From Pseudomonas sp. GV071 (GTDB lineage: Bacteria; Pseudomonadota; Gammaproteobacteria; Pseudomonadales; Pseudomonadaceae), in contig NZ_QAOJ01000008.1 in assembly GCF_003050835.1 (NCBI RefSeq), positions 186,001 to 250,000 of the forward strand: a stretch of DNA of 64,000 nt, written 5' to 3'. Position numbers and translations under genes: made by a program. The notes beneath the pieces are model-generated. The model worked only from the letters and a program-made list of their open reading frames with translations, made no database searches and was not told where the DNA came from. Positions 31,287 through 40,218 of the stretch are shown piece after piece (positions within the stretch are counted from its first letter, which is position 1; the number at the start of each line of letters is the position of its first letter).

Positions 31287-31379
31287 ACCGTCGTCCCAGC
31301 GAAGGCTGGGATCCAGAGTGGTGCAGGAAAAGGTGCTCGGCTAAATATTCTGGGTCCCAGCCTGCGCTGGGACGATGGG
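31287..31379. repeat. paired hairpin repeat (CGTCCCAGC family)
   Basis: ACCGTCGTCCCAGCGAAGGC at the left and its near-complement GCCTGCGCTGGGACGATGGG at the right form a long inverted repeat. Each arm also contains its own CCCAGC/GCTGGG hairpin. It lies in the 274-base gap before the hybrid kinase. The rest of the gap holds no gene I can support. Confidence 0.8.
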
Positions 31380-31551
31380 TGTTTTTGTTGGGTTGGTCGT
31401 TATACCCGCGTAGGACGAATACAACGCAAGACCCCTCCGTTAGAGCTACATTTCAACCAACCTCAGGTTTTGCCGCAGGTTGTTTGAACGGATGTCAGGG
31501 AACCGGCATCCATGTCCTAGCTTCAAGACTTGTTCTATCGGAGGACTCGAG

Positions 31552-34500
31552 ATGAACAGTGCTGCCACTGTCGATGAGCACGCCTTTCGCCGTATGTTGA
31601 CCCGCAACCTGGCGTTGCCAATAGGTTCGGGGGTGGTCGGAACGGGCCTGTTTATCGCCCTGATCGCTTATCTGCTGTATGTGCTCAGTTGGGTGGAACA
31701 CACGGACCAGGTGATCGCTCAGGCCAACGAAGGCTATCGCCTGACCATCGACCAGCAGGCCGGCCTGCGCGGTTATCTGATTGCCGGCGAAACCGAGGTG
31801 CTGGCTCCCTATGAAGAGTCGCGCATCCGAATCGGCAGCCAGATGCAGGGCTTGCGCGAGCTGGTGAAGGACAACCCCACCCAACTCGAGCGCCTGCGCG
31901 ATATCGAAGACTTGCAGAAGCGCTGGGCCATCGCTGCGACCAAATTGATCGCGCAACGCCAAGCCACCAATGCGCCGCCGGTCACGGTGAAGGTCGCTGG
32001 TGGCTCGGTGATGGACAGCATCCGCAAGCACTTCAACGACTTCATCGCTGCCGAGCAGCAACTGCGCCACGACCGCAACGAGCGGGCCAGTTTTACCGCC
32101 ATTGTCACCATCAGCCTGTACGCGATTTTCAACCTGTCGTTCAGCGGCATCCTGGCGTTTTTTGGCCGGCGTGAGCTGATGGGTTTGTCGACGTTCTACG
32201 CCAGCCTGCTCAAGCAGCAGGAAAAAGTGAACGAGCAACTGCAGCAACAGGCCTGGCAGCGCGAGGGCCAATCGCAGTTGGCCGAACGCATTATTGGCCA
32301 GCCCAACACCGCCTCCATCGGCATGACTGCCCTGAGCTTTCTGGGCCATTACCTGGACATGGTGGTGGGCGCCTTTTATGTACGCCAGGACCATGGCCAG
32401 CTGGAGCGCGTGGCCGACTATGGTTTCGCTGCCGAGGAGCAAGCCAAGCCGCAGTCGTTCAACGACGGTACCGGCCTGGTCGGCCAGGTGGCGGTGGACC
32501 GCCAAGCGCGGGTCGTGGGCGGCCTTACCGGCAGCTACCTGACGGTCAATTCCGGGTTGGGTAGCGACGCCCCGGCGTCGGTGATGTTGGCGCCGATCCA
32601 GAACAATGGCGACGTCAATGGCGTGCTCGAACTGGGCTTTATGCGTGAGCTGACCGAGCGCGAGCAGACCTTTGTGCGCTCCATCACCGACGGCCTTGGC
32701 ACCTCCATCGAGGTCGCGCGCTATCGCCAGCGCCTGCACGAGTCGTTGCACGAAACCCAGCAGCTCAACGAAGAGCTGCAGGTGCAGCAGGAGGAACTGC
32801 GCAGCGCCAACGAGGAACTGGAAGACCAGTCGCGGTTGATTCAGGAGTCCCAAGTCAATCTGGAGCAACAGCAGGCGGAGCTGGAGCAGACCAACGATCA
32901 GCTCAACGAACAGACCCAATTTCTTACCCGCCAGCGCGACGAGCTGGATGAGCGCAACCACTCCCTTGCCCAAGCCCGTGGCGAGCTGGAGCACCGTGCC
33001 AACGAGCTGCAGAAGGCGAGTACCTATAAGTCGGAATTCCTCGCCAATATGTCCCACGAGTTGCGCACGCCGCTGAACAGTTCGCTGATTCTGTCGCGGC
33101 TGTTGGCAGACAACGGCAAAGGCAATCTGGACGAGCAGCAGATCAAACACGCCGAGCTGATCTACTCGTCCGGCAAAGACCTGCTGGCGCTGATCAACGA
33201 CATTCTCGACCTGTCCAAGGTCGAGGCCGGGCGCCTGGAAATTCGCCCCGAAGAAACCTCGCTGAAGCGCCTGGCGCATGGCCTGGAAACCCTGTTCCAG
33301 CCGCAGGCCGTGGAGAAAAAACTGGCCTTCGAGGTGCGGGTGGCCAGTGATGCGCCAGTGCATTTTGTCAGCGATGCGCAGCGGGTCGAGCAGGTGCTGA
33401 AAAACCTGTTGTCCAACGCTTTCAAGTTCACCCGCGTCGGCACCATCAGCTTGAGCATCGAGCCGGCGGATGGCGGTGTGGCGTTTGTGGTCACTGACAG
33501 CGGCATCGGTATCAGCCCCGAGCAGCAAGAGGTGATTTTCGAGGCGTTCCGCCAGGCCGATGGCAGCATCAACCGGCACTTTGGTGGTACTGGTCTGGGC
33601 TTGTCGATTTCACGCAATCTGGCCGAGGTGCTCGGTGGCCATATTCAGGTGCAGAGCGAGGCGAGCCAAGGCAGCCGGTTCACCCTGTGGTTGCCGCTCA
33701 ACTACGCCGATCCGCTGCCGCCGCCAGCGCTCAATCCCGAGCGCCTGTTCATGGCCAGCGAGCCGAGCCACCGCGTGGCCGCCAATGACGGCAAAGCCGA
33801 GGCGCCGCGCAACGAAGCCCTGGCGCGCGTGCAGCCGAGCTTTCCCGACGACCGTGATCGCCACGACATACCTGGCCGCTGCGTGCTGGTAATCGAGGAC
33901 GAGGTGAAGTTCGCGCAGATTCTGTTTGACCTCGCCCATGAGTTGAAATATCGCTGCCTGGTGGCTCATAGCTCCACCGAGGCCAATCAATTGCTGGAGG
34001 CCAACCAGCCGGACGCGATCCTGCTGGATATGCGCCTGCCTGATGAGCCGGGGCTGTCGATCTTGCAGGGCCTCAAGGAAAACCCGCGCACGCGGCATAT
34101 CCCGGTGCATGTGATTTCCACCGACGACCGCACCGAGCTGGCCCTGCACCTGGGTGCCATCGGTTATGCGCAGAAGCCGACCACCCGTGAATCGCTGGTG
34201 GAGGTGTTCTCTCGCCTGGAAGCGCGGTTGACGCAGAAGGTCCAACGCCTGCTGATTGTCGAGGGCGATGCCCGTCAGCGCGACAGCATCGCGCAGTTGG
34301 TCGACGATCTGGAGATCGAAGTCACCGCGGTTTCCCATGGCGAGCAGGCGTTGCAACTGCTGCGGCAGATGCCTTTCGATTGCATGGTCATCGACCTGGA
34401 GTTGCCGGATATGCACGGCAATGAGCTGCTGACGCGCATGGCCAGCGAGCATATCGACGCCTACCCGCCGGTGATCGTCTACGTCTCGCGGCCGCTCACT

Positions 34501-35058
34501 CGCGGCGAGGAAGAGAGCCTGCGCAAGCATTCACGCTCAATCATCATCAAGGGCGCGCGCTCGCCGGAGCGCTTGCTGGATGAGGTCACGCTTTTCCTGC
34601 ACAAGGTCGAAACCCCGGCCGGCAGCCTGCGCAAGGCACCCACCAAGGCGGCGCGCAATCGTGACGAGGTGTTCGCCAATCGCCAGGTGCTGGTGGTGGA
34701 TGACGACATGCGTAACGTCTATGCGCTGATCAGTGCGCTGGACGAGAAGGGCGTGCAGGTGATCAGCGCCGGCAATGGCCAGGAGGCTTTGGATAAGCTG
34801 GAGGAGTACCCGGATATTGATCTGGTGCTGATGGACGTGATGATGCCGGTGATGGATGGCTACGAAGCCACGCAGCGGATTCGCCAGGATGCGCGCTTCG
34901 CCAAGCTGCCGATTATTGCGGTGACGGCCAAGGCGATGAAAGACGATCAGGAGCAATGCCTGAAGGCTGGGGCCAGCGATTACCTGGCCAAGCCGTTGGA
35001 TCTGGAACGCTTGTTTTCGTTGATTCGGGTGTGGTTGCCACGGTCGGATATGGCGTGA
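31552..35058 (+). CDS. hybrid sensor histidine kinase: CHASE3-like, GAF, HisKA, HATPase, three receivers
   Basis: A 1168-residue inner-membrane sensor kinase. Transmembrane segments at ~24-44 and ~184-204 flank a CHASE3-like periplasmic helical domain (QANEGYRLTIDQQAGLRGYL). A GAF domain (~230-400) and a long coiled coil (~400-490) follow. The kinase core has phosphoacceptor His502 in ANMSHELRTPLN, an N-box NLLSNAFKFT and G-boxes DSGIGI and GGTGLGL. Three receivers follow, with Asp826, Asp948 and Asp1095. Receiver 2 has VEGDARQ in place of the usual two-aspartate pocket and may be impaired. There is no Hpt domain. GGAGG precedes the ATG at 31552 by seven bases. It is monocistronic. The signal and partner are unknown. 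Confidence 0.92.
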   Translation: MNSAATVDEHAFRRMLTRNLALPIGSGVVGTGLFIALIAYLLYVLSWVEHTDQVIAQANEGYRLTIDQQAGLRGYLIAGETEVLAPYEESRIRIGSQMQGLRELVKDNPTQLERLRDIEDLQKRWAIAATKLIAQRQATNAPPVTVKVAGGSVMDSIRKHFNDFIAAEQQLRHDRNERASFTAIVTISLYAIFNLSFSGILAFFGRRELMGLSTFYASLLKQQEKVNEQLQQQAWQREGQSQLAERIIGQPNTASIGMTALSFLGHYLDMVVGAFYVRQDHGQLERVADYGFAAEEQAKPQSFNDGTGLVGQVAVDRQARVVGGLTGSYLTVNSGLGSDAPASVMLAPIQNNGDVNGVLELGFMRELTEREQTFVRSITDGLGTSIEVARYRQRLHESLHETQQLNEELQVQQEELRSANEELEDQSRLIQESQVNLEQQQAELEQTNDQLNEQTQFLTRQRDELDERNHSLAQARGELEHRANELQKASTYKSEFLANMSHELRTPLNSSLILSRLLADNGKGNLDEQQIKHAELIYSSGKDLLALINDILDLSKVEAGRLEIRPEETSLKRLAHGLETLFQPQAVEKKLAFEVRVASDAPVHFVSDAQRVEQVLKNLLSNAFKFTRVGTISLSIEPADGGVAFVVTDSGIGISPEQQEVIFEAFRQADGSINRHFGGTGLGLSISRNLAEVLGGHIQVQSEASQGSRFTLWLPLNYADPLPPPALNPERLFMASEPSHRVAANDGKAEAPRNEALARVQPSFPDDRDRHDIPGRCVLVIEDEVKFAQILFDLAHELKYRCLVAHSSTEANQLLEANQPDAILLDMRLPDEPGLSILQGLKENPRTRHIPVHVISTDDRTELALHLGAIGYAQKPTTRESLVEVFSRLEARLTQKVQRLLIVEGDARQRDSIAQLVDDLEIEVTAVSHGEQALQLLRQMPFDCMVIDLELPDMHGNELLTRMASEHIDAYPPVIVYVSRPLTRGEEESLRKHSRSIIIKGARSPERLLDEVTLFLHKVETPAGSLRKAPTKAARNRDEVFANRQVLVVDDDMRNVYALISALDEKGVQVISAGNGQEALDKLEEYPDIDLVLMDVMMPVMDGYEATQRIRQDARFAKLPIIAVTAKAMKDDQEQCLKAGASDYLAKPLDLERLFSLIRVWLPRSDMA

Positions 35059-35066
35059 TGGCCAGG

Positions 35067-35178
35067 CCCTCTCCCCAACCCTCTCCCGCAAGCGGGAGAG
35101 GGGGCTTGACCGCGTAAGCCGGGCAATCGGTGAGCAGTTCCCCTCTCCCGTTTACGGGAGAGGGGCTAGGGGAGAGGG
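35067..35178. repeat. CCCTCTCCC inverted repeat
   Basis: Ends CCCTCTCCCC and GGGGAGAGGG are complementary. Inside, CTCCCGCAAGCGGGAG and CTCCCGTTTACGGGAG are two short hairpins. It separates the hybrid kinase from the convergent dehydrogenase gene. A shorter relative is at 38513-38540. Confidence 0.85.
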
Positions 35179-35185
35179 TAAGCCT

Positions 35186-36073
35186 TTACTCGGTCACTTT
35201 CCCCTCACCAACCCCACGCTTAGGCTTAGGCGCAAACTTCGCCGCCAGCCGCATCGACCCCACCACCAAACGCTGATACAGCGACGGCAGCAGCCGTTGC
35301 ATGCCATCCAGCATCCAGGCATCTGCACCAATCAAAATCCGCCGGTTATTGCGCAATACGCCGCGCAGAATTACCTGCGCCGCTTTGTCCGGGGTGGTGC
35401 GCAGCAACTGATCATTGAACTGCTGCCGCGCCTGGTCCGCCGCCTGGCCGGTGACCTTGCTCAGGCTGTCGTTCATCCGCGCGGTTTTGGCGATGTTGGT
35501 CTTGATCCCGCCTGGGTGCACGCAGCTGGCCGATACCGCGCCGCCGGCCATGTCGAGTTCTTGTCGCAGCGATTCGGTAAAACCGCGCACGGCAAATTTG
35601 GTGGCGTTATAAGCGCTCATGCCCGGCTGGGCGAACAGGCCGAACACGCTCGATACGTTGACGATATGACCATCGCCCGAGGCCTTGAGGTGCGGCAGGA
35701 ACGCTTTGCTGCCGTACACCACGCCCCAGAAGTTGATGTTCATGATCCATTCGTAATCGGCGTAGTCGTTGCCCTCGACGGTGCCGCCCTGGGCGACGCC
35801 GGCGTTGTTGAACACCAGGTTGACCCGACCGTGGTCGAGCACCACCTGGTTGGCCCAGGCATGCACGGCTTCGCGCTCGGCAACGTTGACCTGGTTTTCG
35901 GTCACGGTGACACCCAGCTTGCGCGCCGTGGCGGCGGTTTCGGCCAGGGCTTCGCTGTTCACATCGGCCAGGGCCAGGTGGCAACCCTGACGGGCCAGGC
36001 CATAAGCCAGCGCGCGACCGATACCGGAACCGGCGCCGGTAATCGCGGCGACTTTGTTTTCGAAGGATTTCAT
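35186..36073 (-). CDS. short-chain dehydrogenase/reductase
   Basis: A 295-residue classical SDR: cofactor loop TGAGSGIGRA (residues ~11-20), NNAGVAQGG, and the catalytic Ser/Tyr/Lys in NVSSVFG and YNATKFA. A ~50-residue C-terminal extension (DGMQRLLPSLYQRLVVGSMR...) is amphipathic, suggesting membrane association, with a basic tail. Asp in LALADVNSE after the second beta strand favours NAD over NADP. It overlaps the upstream monooxygenase by four bases (ATGA), so the two work together, for example interconverting an alcohol with the ketone that the monooxygenase oxidises. Confidence 0.9.
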   Translation of the reverse strand: MKSFENKVAAITGAGSGIGRALAYGLARQGCHLALADVNSEALAETAATARKLGVTVTENQVNVAEREAVHAWANQVVLDHGRVNLVFNNAGVAQGGTVEGNDYADYEWIMNINFWGVVYGSKAFLPHLKASGDGHIVNVSSVFGLFAQPGMSAYNATKFAVRGFTESLRQELDMAGGAVSASCVHPGGIKTNIAKTARMNDSLSKVTGQAADQARQQFNDQLLRTTPDKAAQVILRGVLRNNRRILIGADAWMLDGMQRLLPSLYQRLVVGSMRLAAKFAPKPKRGVGEGKVTE

Positions 36074-37659
36074 GCTGCCACCTCGCTGGCCTGAGCCACG
36101 GTAGGTAGATAACCCTGAGCCGGGTGTGCCGGCTGGGTGCGATTGAAATGATAGGCCGCTGGGTCGAAGTTGCGCGTCAGCAGGCGGAAGCGCCAGGTAA
36201 AGCCCGGCCACACGGTGCAGTTACGGCCGCTGACCGGGTGCAGGTACCAGCTCATACAGCCCCCCGCGTTCCACACCGTTTTACCCAGTTGGCCCTGGAT
36301 TTTGGCGTTGAAGCGGTCTTGCACGTCGCGCTTCACTTCCAGGCTTTGCAGGTTGCCTTTTTGCAGCAGGTTCAAGGCGCCCAGCACGTACTGAATCTGC
36401 GATTCGATCATGTAGACCATCGAGTTATGGCCCAGGCCGGTGTTCGGGCCCATGAGGAAGAACAGGTTGGGGAAACCGGCGGTCAGGGTGCCTTTGTAGG
36501 CTTGCGGGCCTTCCGGCCAGGTGTCGAGCAGGTCGACGCCGTCGCGGCCGAAGATCACGCCACGGGGCATGGGGTCGCTCGGGGTGAAGCCGGTGCCGAA
36601 GATGATCGCGTCGATAGGGCGCTCTTTGCCGTCCGCGGTGACGATGCTGTTAGCGCGGATCTCCTGGATGCCGTCGGTAATCACATCGACGTTGGGCTGG
36701 GTCAGGGCCGGAAAGTAGTCGTTGGAGATCAGCACACGTTTACAGCCCATGGTGTAGTTGGGCGTGACCTTGGCGCGCAGCACCGGGTCCTTGATCTGCT
36801 TGTTGATAAAGGCTTTGCCGACCCATTGGGCCAGTTTCATGATCCGCGGCAGCAAGGCAAAACCGATCACCCGGCTTTCCAGCACGCCATAGATCAGGCC
36901 GCGCCAGACTTTCTGCGCCAGCGGGAAGCGCTTGAAGCGCGCGCGTTCTTTGTCGCTGATGGCGCGATCGGGCTTGGGCATGATCCACGGGGCGGTGCGC
37001 TGATACAGATCGAGTTGACCGACCAGCTTCTGAATCCGTGGTACGAACTGGATGGCCGAGGCACCGGTACCGACCACGGCGATGCGTTTGCCAGTGAGGT
37101 CGTAATCGTGGTCCCACTGCTGGGAGTGGAAGACCTTGCCGGTGAAGTTCTCCAGGCCATTGAGGTGCGGAATCGACGGGGTGGAGAGGGCGCCCATGCC
37201 GGACACCACGAACTGCGCGGTGTAGTGATTGCCGGCGCGGTCATGGATGCGCCACAGCTCGGCCTGATCGTCCCAGCGCATGCCGGCCACTTCGGTGTGC
37301 AGCAGAGTGTTGTGTGCCAGGCGGTACTTTTCCCAGCAGCCTTCCAGGTAACTCTTGATCTCCGGCTGGCGGGCGAACATGCGCGTCCACTCCGGGTTCG
37401 GCTCGAAGGAGAAGGAGTACAGGTGCGATTGCACGTCGCAGCCACAACCAGGGTAGTTGTTGACGCGCCAAGTGCCGCCAACGCCGGCTTCCTTTTCGAA
37501 CAGGAGAAAATCGTTATCGCCTTGCTGCTTCAGGCGAATGGCCATGCCTAGGCCGGAAAAGCCGCTGCCGATGATGGCGATCTTGGTGTGCCGCACGGCG
37601 CCTGGGGTGGCGTCGGTAGGGGTGGCATCTGCAGGTGAAACGGCAGGTTGTGCGCCCAT
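36070..37659 (-). CDS. Baeyer-Villiger-type flavin monooxygenase
   Basis: A 529-residue FAD/NADPH enzyme that would insert oxygen next to a ketone. The FAD motif GSGFSGLG starts at residue 31. The BVMO fingerprint FTGKVFHSQQWD (F-x-G-x3-H-x3-W-D) is at 172-183, and the NADPH Rossmann motif VVGTGASAIQF follows. The start at 37659 is supported by CAGGAG upstream; longer readings enter the operator region. It is operonic with the SDR and divergent from a TetR regulator across paired operators. The order SDR, monooxygenase, TetR, metal hydrolase, apt, anr is as in P. aeruginosa (PA1537-1544, from memory). The natural substrate is unknown. Confidence 0.92.
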   Translation of the reverse strand: MGAQPAVSPADATPTDATPGAVRHTKIAIIGSGFSGLGMAIRLKQQGDNDFLLFEKEAGVGGTWRVNNYPGCGCDVQSHLYSFSFEPNPEWTRMFARQPEIKSYLEGCWEKYRLAHNTLLHTEVAGMRWDDQAELWRIHDRAGNHYTAQFVVSGMGALSTPSIPHLNGLENFTGKVFHSQQWDHDYDLTGKRIAVVGTGASAIQFVPRIQKLVGQLDLYQRTAPWIMPKPDRAISDKERARFKRFPLAQKVWRGLIYGVLESRVIGFALLPRIMKLAQWVGKAFINKQIKDPVLRAKVTPNYTMGCKRVLISNDYFPALTQPNVDVITDGIQEIRANSIVTADGKERPIDAIIFGTGFTPSDPMPRGVIFGRDGVDLLDTWPEGPQAYKGTLTAGFPNLFFLMGPNTGLGHNSMVYMIESQIQYVLGALNLLQKGNLQSLEVKRDVQDRFNAKIQGQLGKTVWNAGGCMSWYLHPVSGRNCTVWPGFTWRFRLLTRNFDPAAYHFNRTQPAHPAQGYLPTVAQASEVAA

Positions 37660-37715
37660 GAACAAGCTCCTGTTGTGATTGTTTTCGCTGTCTACAGTGT
37701 GTGTCTTGCTAACCG

Positions 37716-37760
37716 TGTATACAGTCGTATACCTTGGCTCCATGTATACACCCGTATACC
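37716..37760. promoter_or_regulatory. two palindromic operators between monooxygenase and TetR genes
   Basis: TGTATACAGTCGTATACC (37716-37733) and TGTATACACCCGTATACC (37743-37760) share the pattern TGTATAC-N4-GTATACC, 27 bases start to start. They lie in the 140-base divergent region, 57 bases from the monooxygenase ATG and 40 from the regulator ATG. Binding by the adjacent TetR protein is inferred. Confidence 0.8.
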
Positions 37761-37799
37761 GGAAACTCAACCCAATCTTCCGTAGGGCGACCACCTGCC

Positions 37800-38501
37800 A
37801 TGACCACCACGGCCGAGCCATCTGCTACCAAAACCGTTACCGCCCAGGGCAAACGTTTGTTGCTGGATGCCGCGCTGCGCCTGGCGGCGGTCAGCCGTAG
37901 CCTCAGTGGTCTGGGCCTGCGCGAGCTGGCGCGAGAGGCGGGCTTGAACCCCAACACCTTCTATCGCCACTTCAAAACCGTGGACGATCTGGGCCTGGCG
38001 ATGATTGCCGAGATGGCCGCACGCATTCGCCAACCGCTGCGCGACCTGCGTTTTGAGGCCGCCGAACGTGCTGGCCAGAACACCGCGAGCAAACTGACCT
38101 TCGGCGTTGACCTGGCCCGCGGTCAGCGGGTGTGCAGCGAAACCGTGGAGCTGTTTTTCCACTACGCCGCGCAGAACCCCCAGGCTTTTATCGTTGGCGT
38201 GCGTGAGCTGCACGGCAGCTCCAAGGTGCTGCGTGAAGCGCTGGAACAGATGATGGAAGACTTCGCCAACGACATGGCCGAGGACCTCGGCAAGCTGCAG
38301 CTGCTACCCAGCCTGGAACCGACAGCGGTGCGCCAGGTGTCCTCGATGATCAGCCGGCAGTTGTTTCAGCAGTCGCTGGAATACATCGAACAGGTCGAGC
38401 GCCGCCCGCAGATCTGCGCACAGGCGCAGCAGCAGATTCTGATGATGTTTGCCGGGGCCACGGTGTTGCAGGCGGTGGGGGAGTTGAGGTTGGGGGCGTA
38501 A
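37800..38501 (+). CDS. TetR-family transcriptional regulator
   Basis: A 233-residue regulator. The N-terminal HTH spans ~15-62 (GKRLLLDAALRLAAVSRSLSG, then LRELAREAGLNPNTFYRHFKT). The C-terminal helical domain (~80-230) would bind the inducer. The start at 37800 gives a short polar tail before the HTH; earlier starts would read through an operator. It is divergent from the monooxygenase/SDR operon and probably represses both directions through the paired GTATAC operators. Convergent with the metal hydrolase downstream, with a short CCCCTCT hairpin between. The ligand is unknown, perhaps a ketone, fatty acid or alcohol. Confidence 0.9.
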   Translation: MTTTAEPSATKTVTAQGKRLLLDAALRLAAVSRSLSGLGLRELAREAGLNPNTFYRHFKTVDDLGLAMIAEMAARIRQPLRDLRFEAAERAGQNTASKLTFGVDLARGQRVCSETVELFFHYAAQNPQAFIVGVRELHGSSKVLREALEQMMEDFANDMAEDLGKLQLLPSLEPTAVRQVSSMISRQLFQQSLEYIEQVERRPQICAQAQQQILMMFAGATVLQAVGELRLGA

Positions 38502-38512
38502 CGCCATTCAGT

Positions 38513-38540
38513 CCCCTCTGCCCGCGTAGCGGGAGAGGGG
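38513..38540. repeat. short CCCCTCT hairpin, relative of the 35067 repeat
   Basis: CCCCTCTGCCCGCGTAGCGGGAGAGGGG pairs over most of its length. It sits between two convergent genes and may act as a bidirectional transcript end. Confidence 0.7.
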
Positions 38541-38569
38541 GCCGATAGGCGATTGGTGGGGGAGGTGTA

Positions 38570-39415
38570 TTAACCGCTAAACCCGAGGCGGTCCTTCCAG
38601 CGCTGTTCCAGCACTTTGGTGTCGTGGTCGAACGGGTGGAAGCCTGGACGGTAGTAGTCCAGATACGGCAGCACCAGTTTGGTGAGGAAGCCGTCACGCA
38701 GGCTGAACAGGGTGCGCAGGCCGCGGCCCCAGCTGCGCAGGTTGAACAGTTGGCGGTCTTTGCGCAGCAGGTGCACCTGGAACCAGCCGATCACGCCGAA
38801 GAAGATCACGGTGGAGATCGCCATCATCGCCACGCGGGTGAAGTAACCACCGCCCACCGCCTGGTAAGCGTCGTAGCACACGGCTTTGTGCTCGTTCTCT
38901 TCGATCGCGTGCCACATCCACAGTTGGTACATCTTCGGGTCGTCGATCTGGGTGGTCAGGTCTTCGCGTTGCAGCAGTTGCTGGGCCATGGTCGCGGTGA
39001 AGTGTTCAAGGGCGCAGGTGGCGGCCAGGCGTTGTTTCTTGGTGGTGATCTTGGTTACCCACTCCAGCAATACCTTGATGCGCAGCTCGAGCTTTTCCAA
39101 GTCGATGTTGTGCTGGGCGGCGTACTCGTTGTAGGTCGCGTGCTCCTTGGAGTGCATGGCTTCCTGGCCGATGAAGGCGCTGATGTCTTTCTTCAGCTGC
39201 GGCTCGGTGATGGTGTCACGCACGGCGCGCACGCTATCGACGAAGAACATTTCGCCATAGGGGAACAGCGACGACAGGTTGTTCATGAAGTGGGTCATGA
39301 ACGGGTCGTTGCTCCACCAGTATTTTTCCGTTTCGGCAAAGGTGAAGTCCATGCGCCGCACCGGAAAGCTGGCGTTGGGCTTGGTCAGTTTGGAGGGCGT
39401 TGGGATGGCGGTCAT
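38570..39415 (-). CDS. metal-dependent hydrolase family protein (PF10118-like), possible di-metal helical enzyme
   Basis: A 281-residue protein opening MTAIPTPSKLTKPNASFPVR. Ferritin-like carboxylate/histidine motifs occur in order: FIGQEAMHSKEHATYN (~83-98), LEHFTATMAQ and AIEENEHKAVCYDAY (~168-182). These could bind two metal ions. A hydrophobic segment near 195-212 (VAMMAISTVIFFGVIGWF) suggests membrane attachment. The family name is inherited; no substrate is established. It may belong with the monooxygenase cluster, since the order is conserved, but it is on a separate transcript convergent with the TetR gene. Confidence 0.85.
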   Translation of the reverse strand: MTAIPTPSKLTKPNASFPVRRMDFTFAETEKYWWSNDPFMTHFMNNLSSLFPYGEMFFVDSVRAVRDTITEPQLKKDISAFIGQEAMHSKEHATYNEYAAQHNIDLEKLELRIKVLLEWVTKITTKKQRLAATCALEHFTATMAQQLLQREDLTTQIDDPKMYQLWMWHAIEENEHKAVCYDAYQAVGGGYFTRVAMMAISTVIFFGVIGWFQVHLLRKDRQLFNLRSWGRGLRTLFSLRDGFLTKLVLPYLDYYRPGFHPFDHDTKVLEQRWKDRLGFSG

Positions 39416-39533
39416 AGGAGGCTCCTGACGGTCGCCACAGGGCGACCTTTCTTGTTGTACGGCTCAGGGTTGATCACTGATTGGTTTCAATGATTGGCCC
39501 AAGCTGGCAACAGGAACACCCAACCTAAGTGCA

Positions 39534-39564
39534 GCGCCCCGACCAACAAGGTTGGCCGGGGCGC
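39534..39564. terminator. G+C-rich hairpin downstream of apt
   Basis: GCGCCCCGACCAAC and GTTGGCCGGGGCGC pair around AAG with one mismatch. There is no T-run on the minus strand, so termination activity is uncertain. It lies 40 bases past the apt stop. Confidence 0.5.
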
Positions 39565-39603
39565 GCGGGGGTAACAGCTGGTGCTTGGCTAAAACCGCAG
39601 GTT

Positions 39604-40152
39604 TCAGCGATCAGAGAGCGCGAAACTGGTCAGGCAGAAGGTTGGAATGCCGGCGTCCTGCAGCTTTTGCGAGCCGCCCAGTTCCGGCAGGTCGATGATC
39701 GCCGCCGCTTCGAACACCGTGGCGCGCATCCGGCGCACCAGGGCCGAGGCCGCCAGCAGGGTGCCGCCCGTGGCGATCAGGTCATCGAAAATCAGCACCG
39801 AGTCGCCTTCACACAGGCTGTCGGCGTGCACTTCCAGAAACGCTTCGCCGTATTCGGTCTGGTAGCCCTCGGCCAACACATCGGCTGGCAATTTGCCTTG
39901 CTTACGGAATAGCACCAGTGGCTTGTTCAGGGCATAGGCAATGATCGAGCCGATGAGAAAACCACGGGCATCCATGGCGCCGATGTGGGTGAACTCGGCC
40001 TCAACGTAACGCTGCACGAAGCTGTCGGCGACCATGCGCAAAGCGCGTGGCGATTGGAAAAGAGGGGTGATATCGCGAAAGATCACGCCAGGCTTGGGGA
40101 AATCTGGCACGGGGCGAATCAGGGATTTGATGCTGAAGTCGTCGAAGATCAT
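39604..40152 (-). CDS. apt: adenine phosphoribosyltransferase
   Basis: A 182-residue salvage enzyme converting adenine and PRPP to AMP. The PRPP-binding motif VLIFDDLIATGGTLLAA is near residue 118. The N-terminal hood region (PVPDFPKPGVIFRDITPLF) and MDARGFLIG are typical of Apt. Methylthioinosine/purine salvage nearby (30540) feeds the same purine pool. It starts 66 bases after the anr stop on the same strand; cotranscription with anr is possible. Confidence 0.95.
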   Translation of the reverse strand: MIFDDFSIKSLIRPVPDFPKPGVIFRDITPLFQSPRALRMVADSFVQRYVEAEFTHIGAMDARGFLIGSIIAYALNKPLVLFRKQGKLPADVLAEGYQTEYGEAFLEVHADSLCEGDSVLIFDDLIATGGTLLAASALVRRMRATVFEAAAIIDLPELGGSQKLQDAGIPTFCLTSFALSDR

Positions 40153-40218
40153 CGCGAGGTCCTACTGGCTGTTCGGGCAAAGGCGCGATTCTAACAAGTC
40201 GCGCCGGCCAGGGCTTGC

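Noticed and set aside
39534..39564. Hairpin after apt as a strong intrinsic terminator
   Set aside because: The stem is strong but no T-run follows on either strand; kept only as a low-confidence feature.
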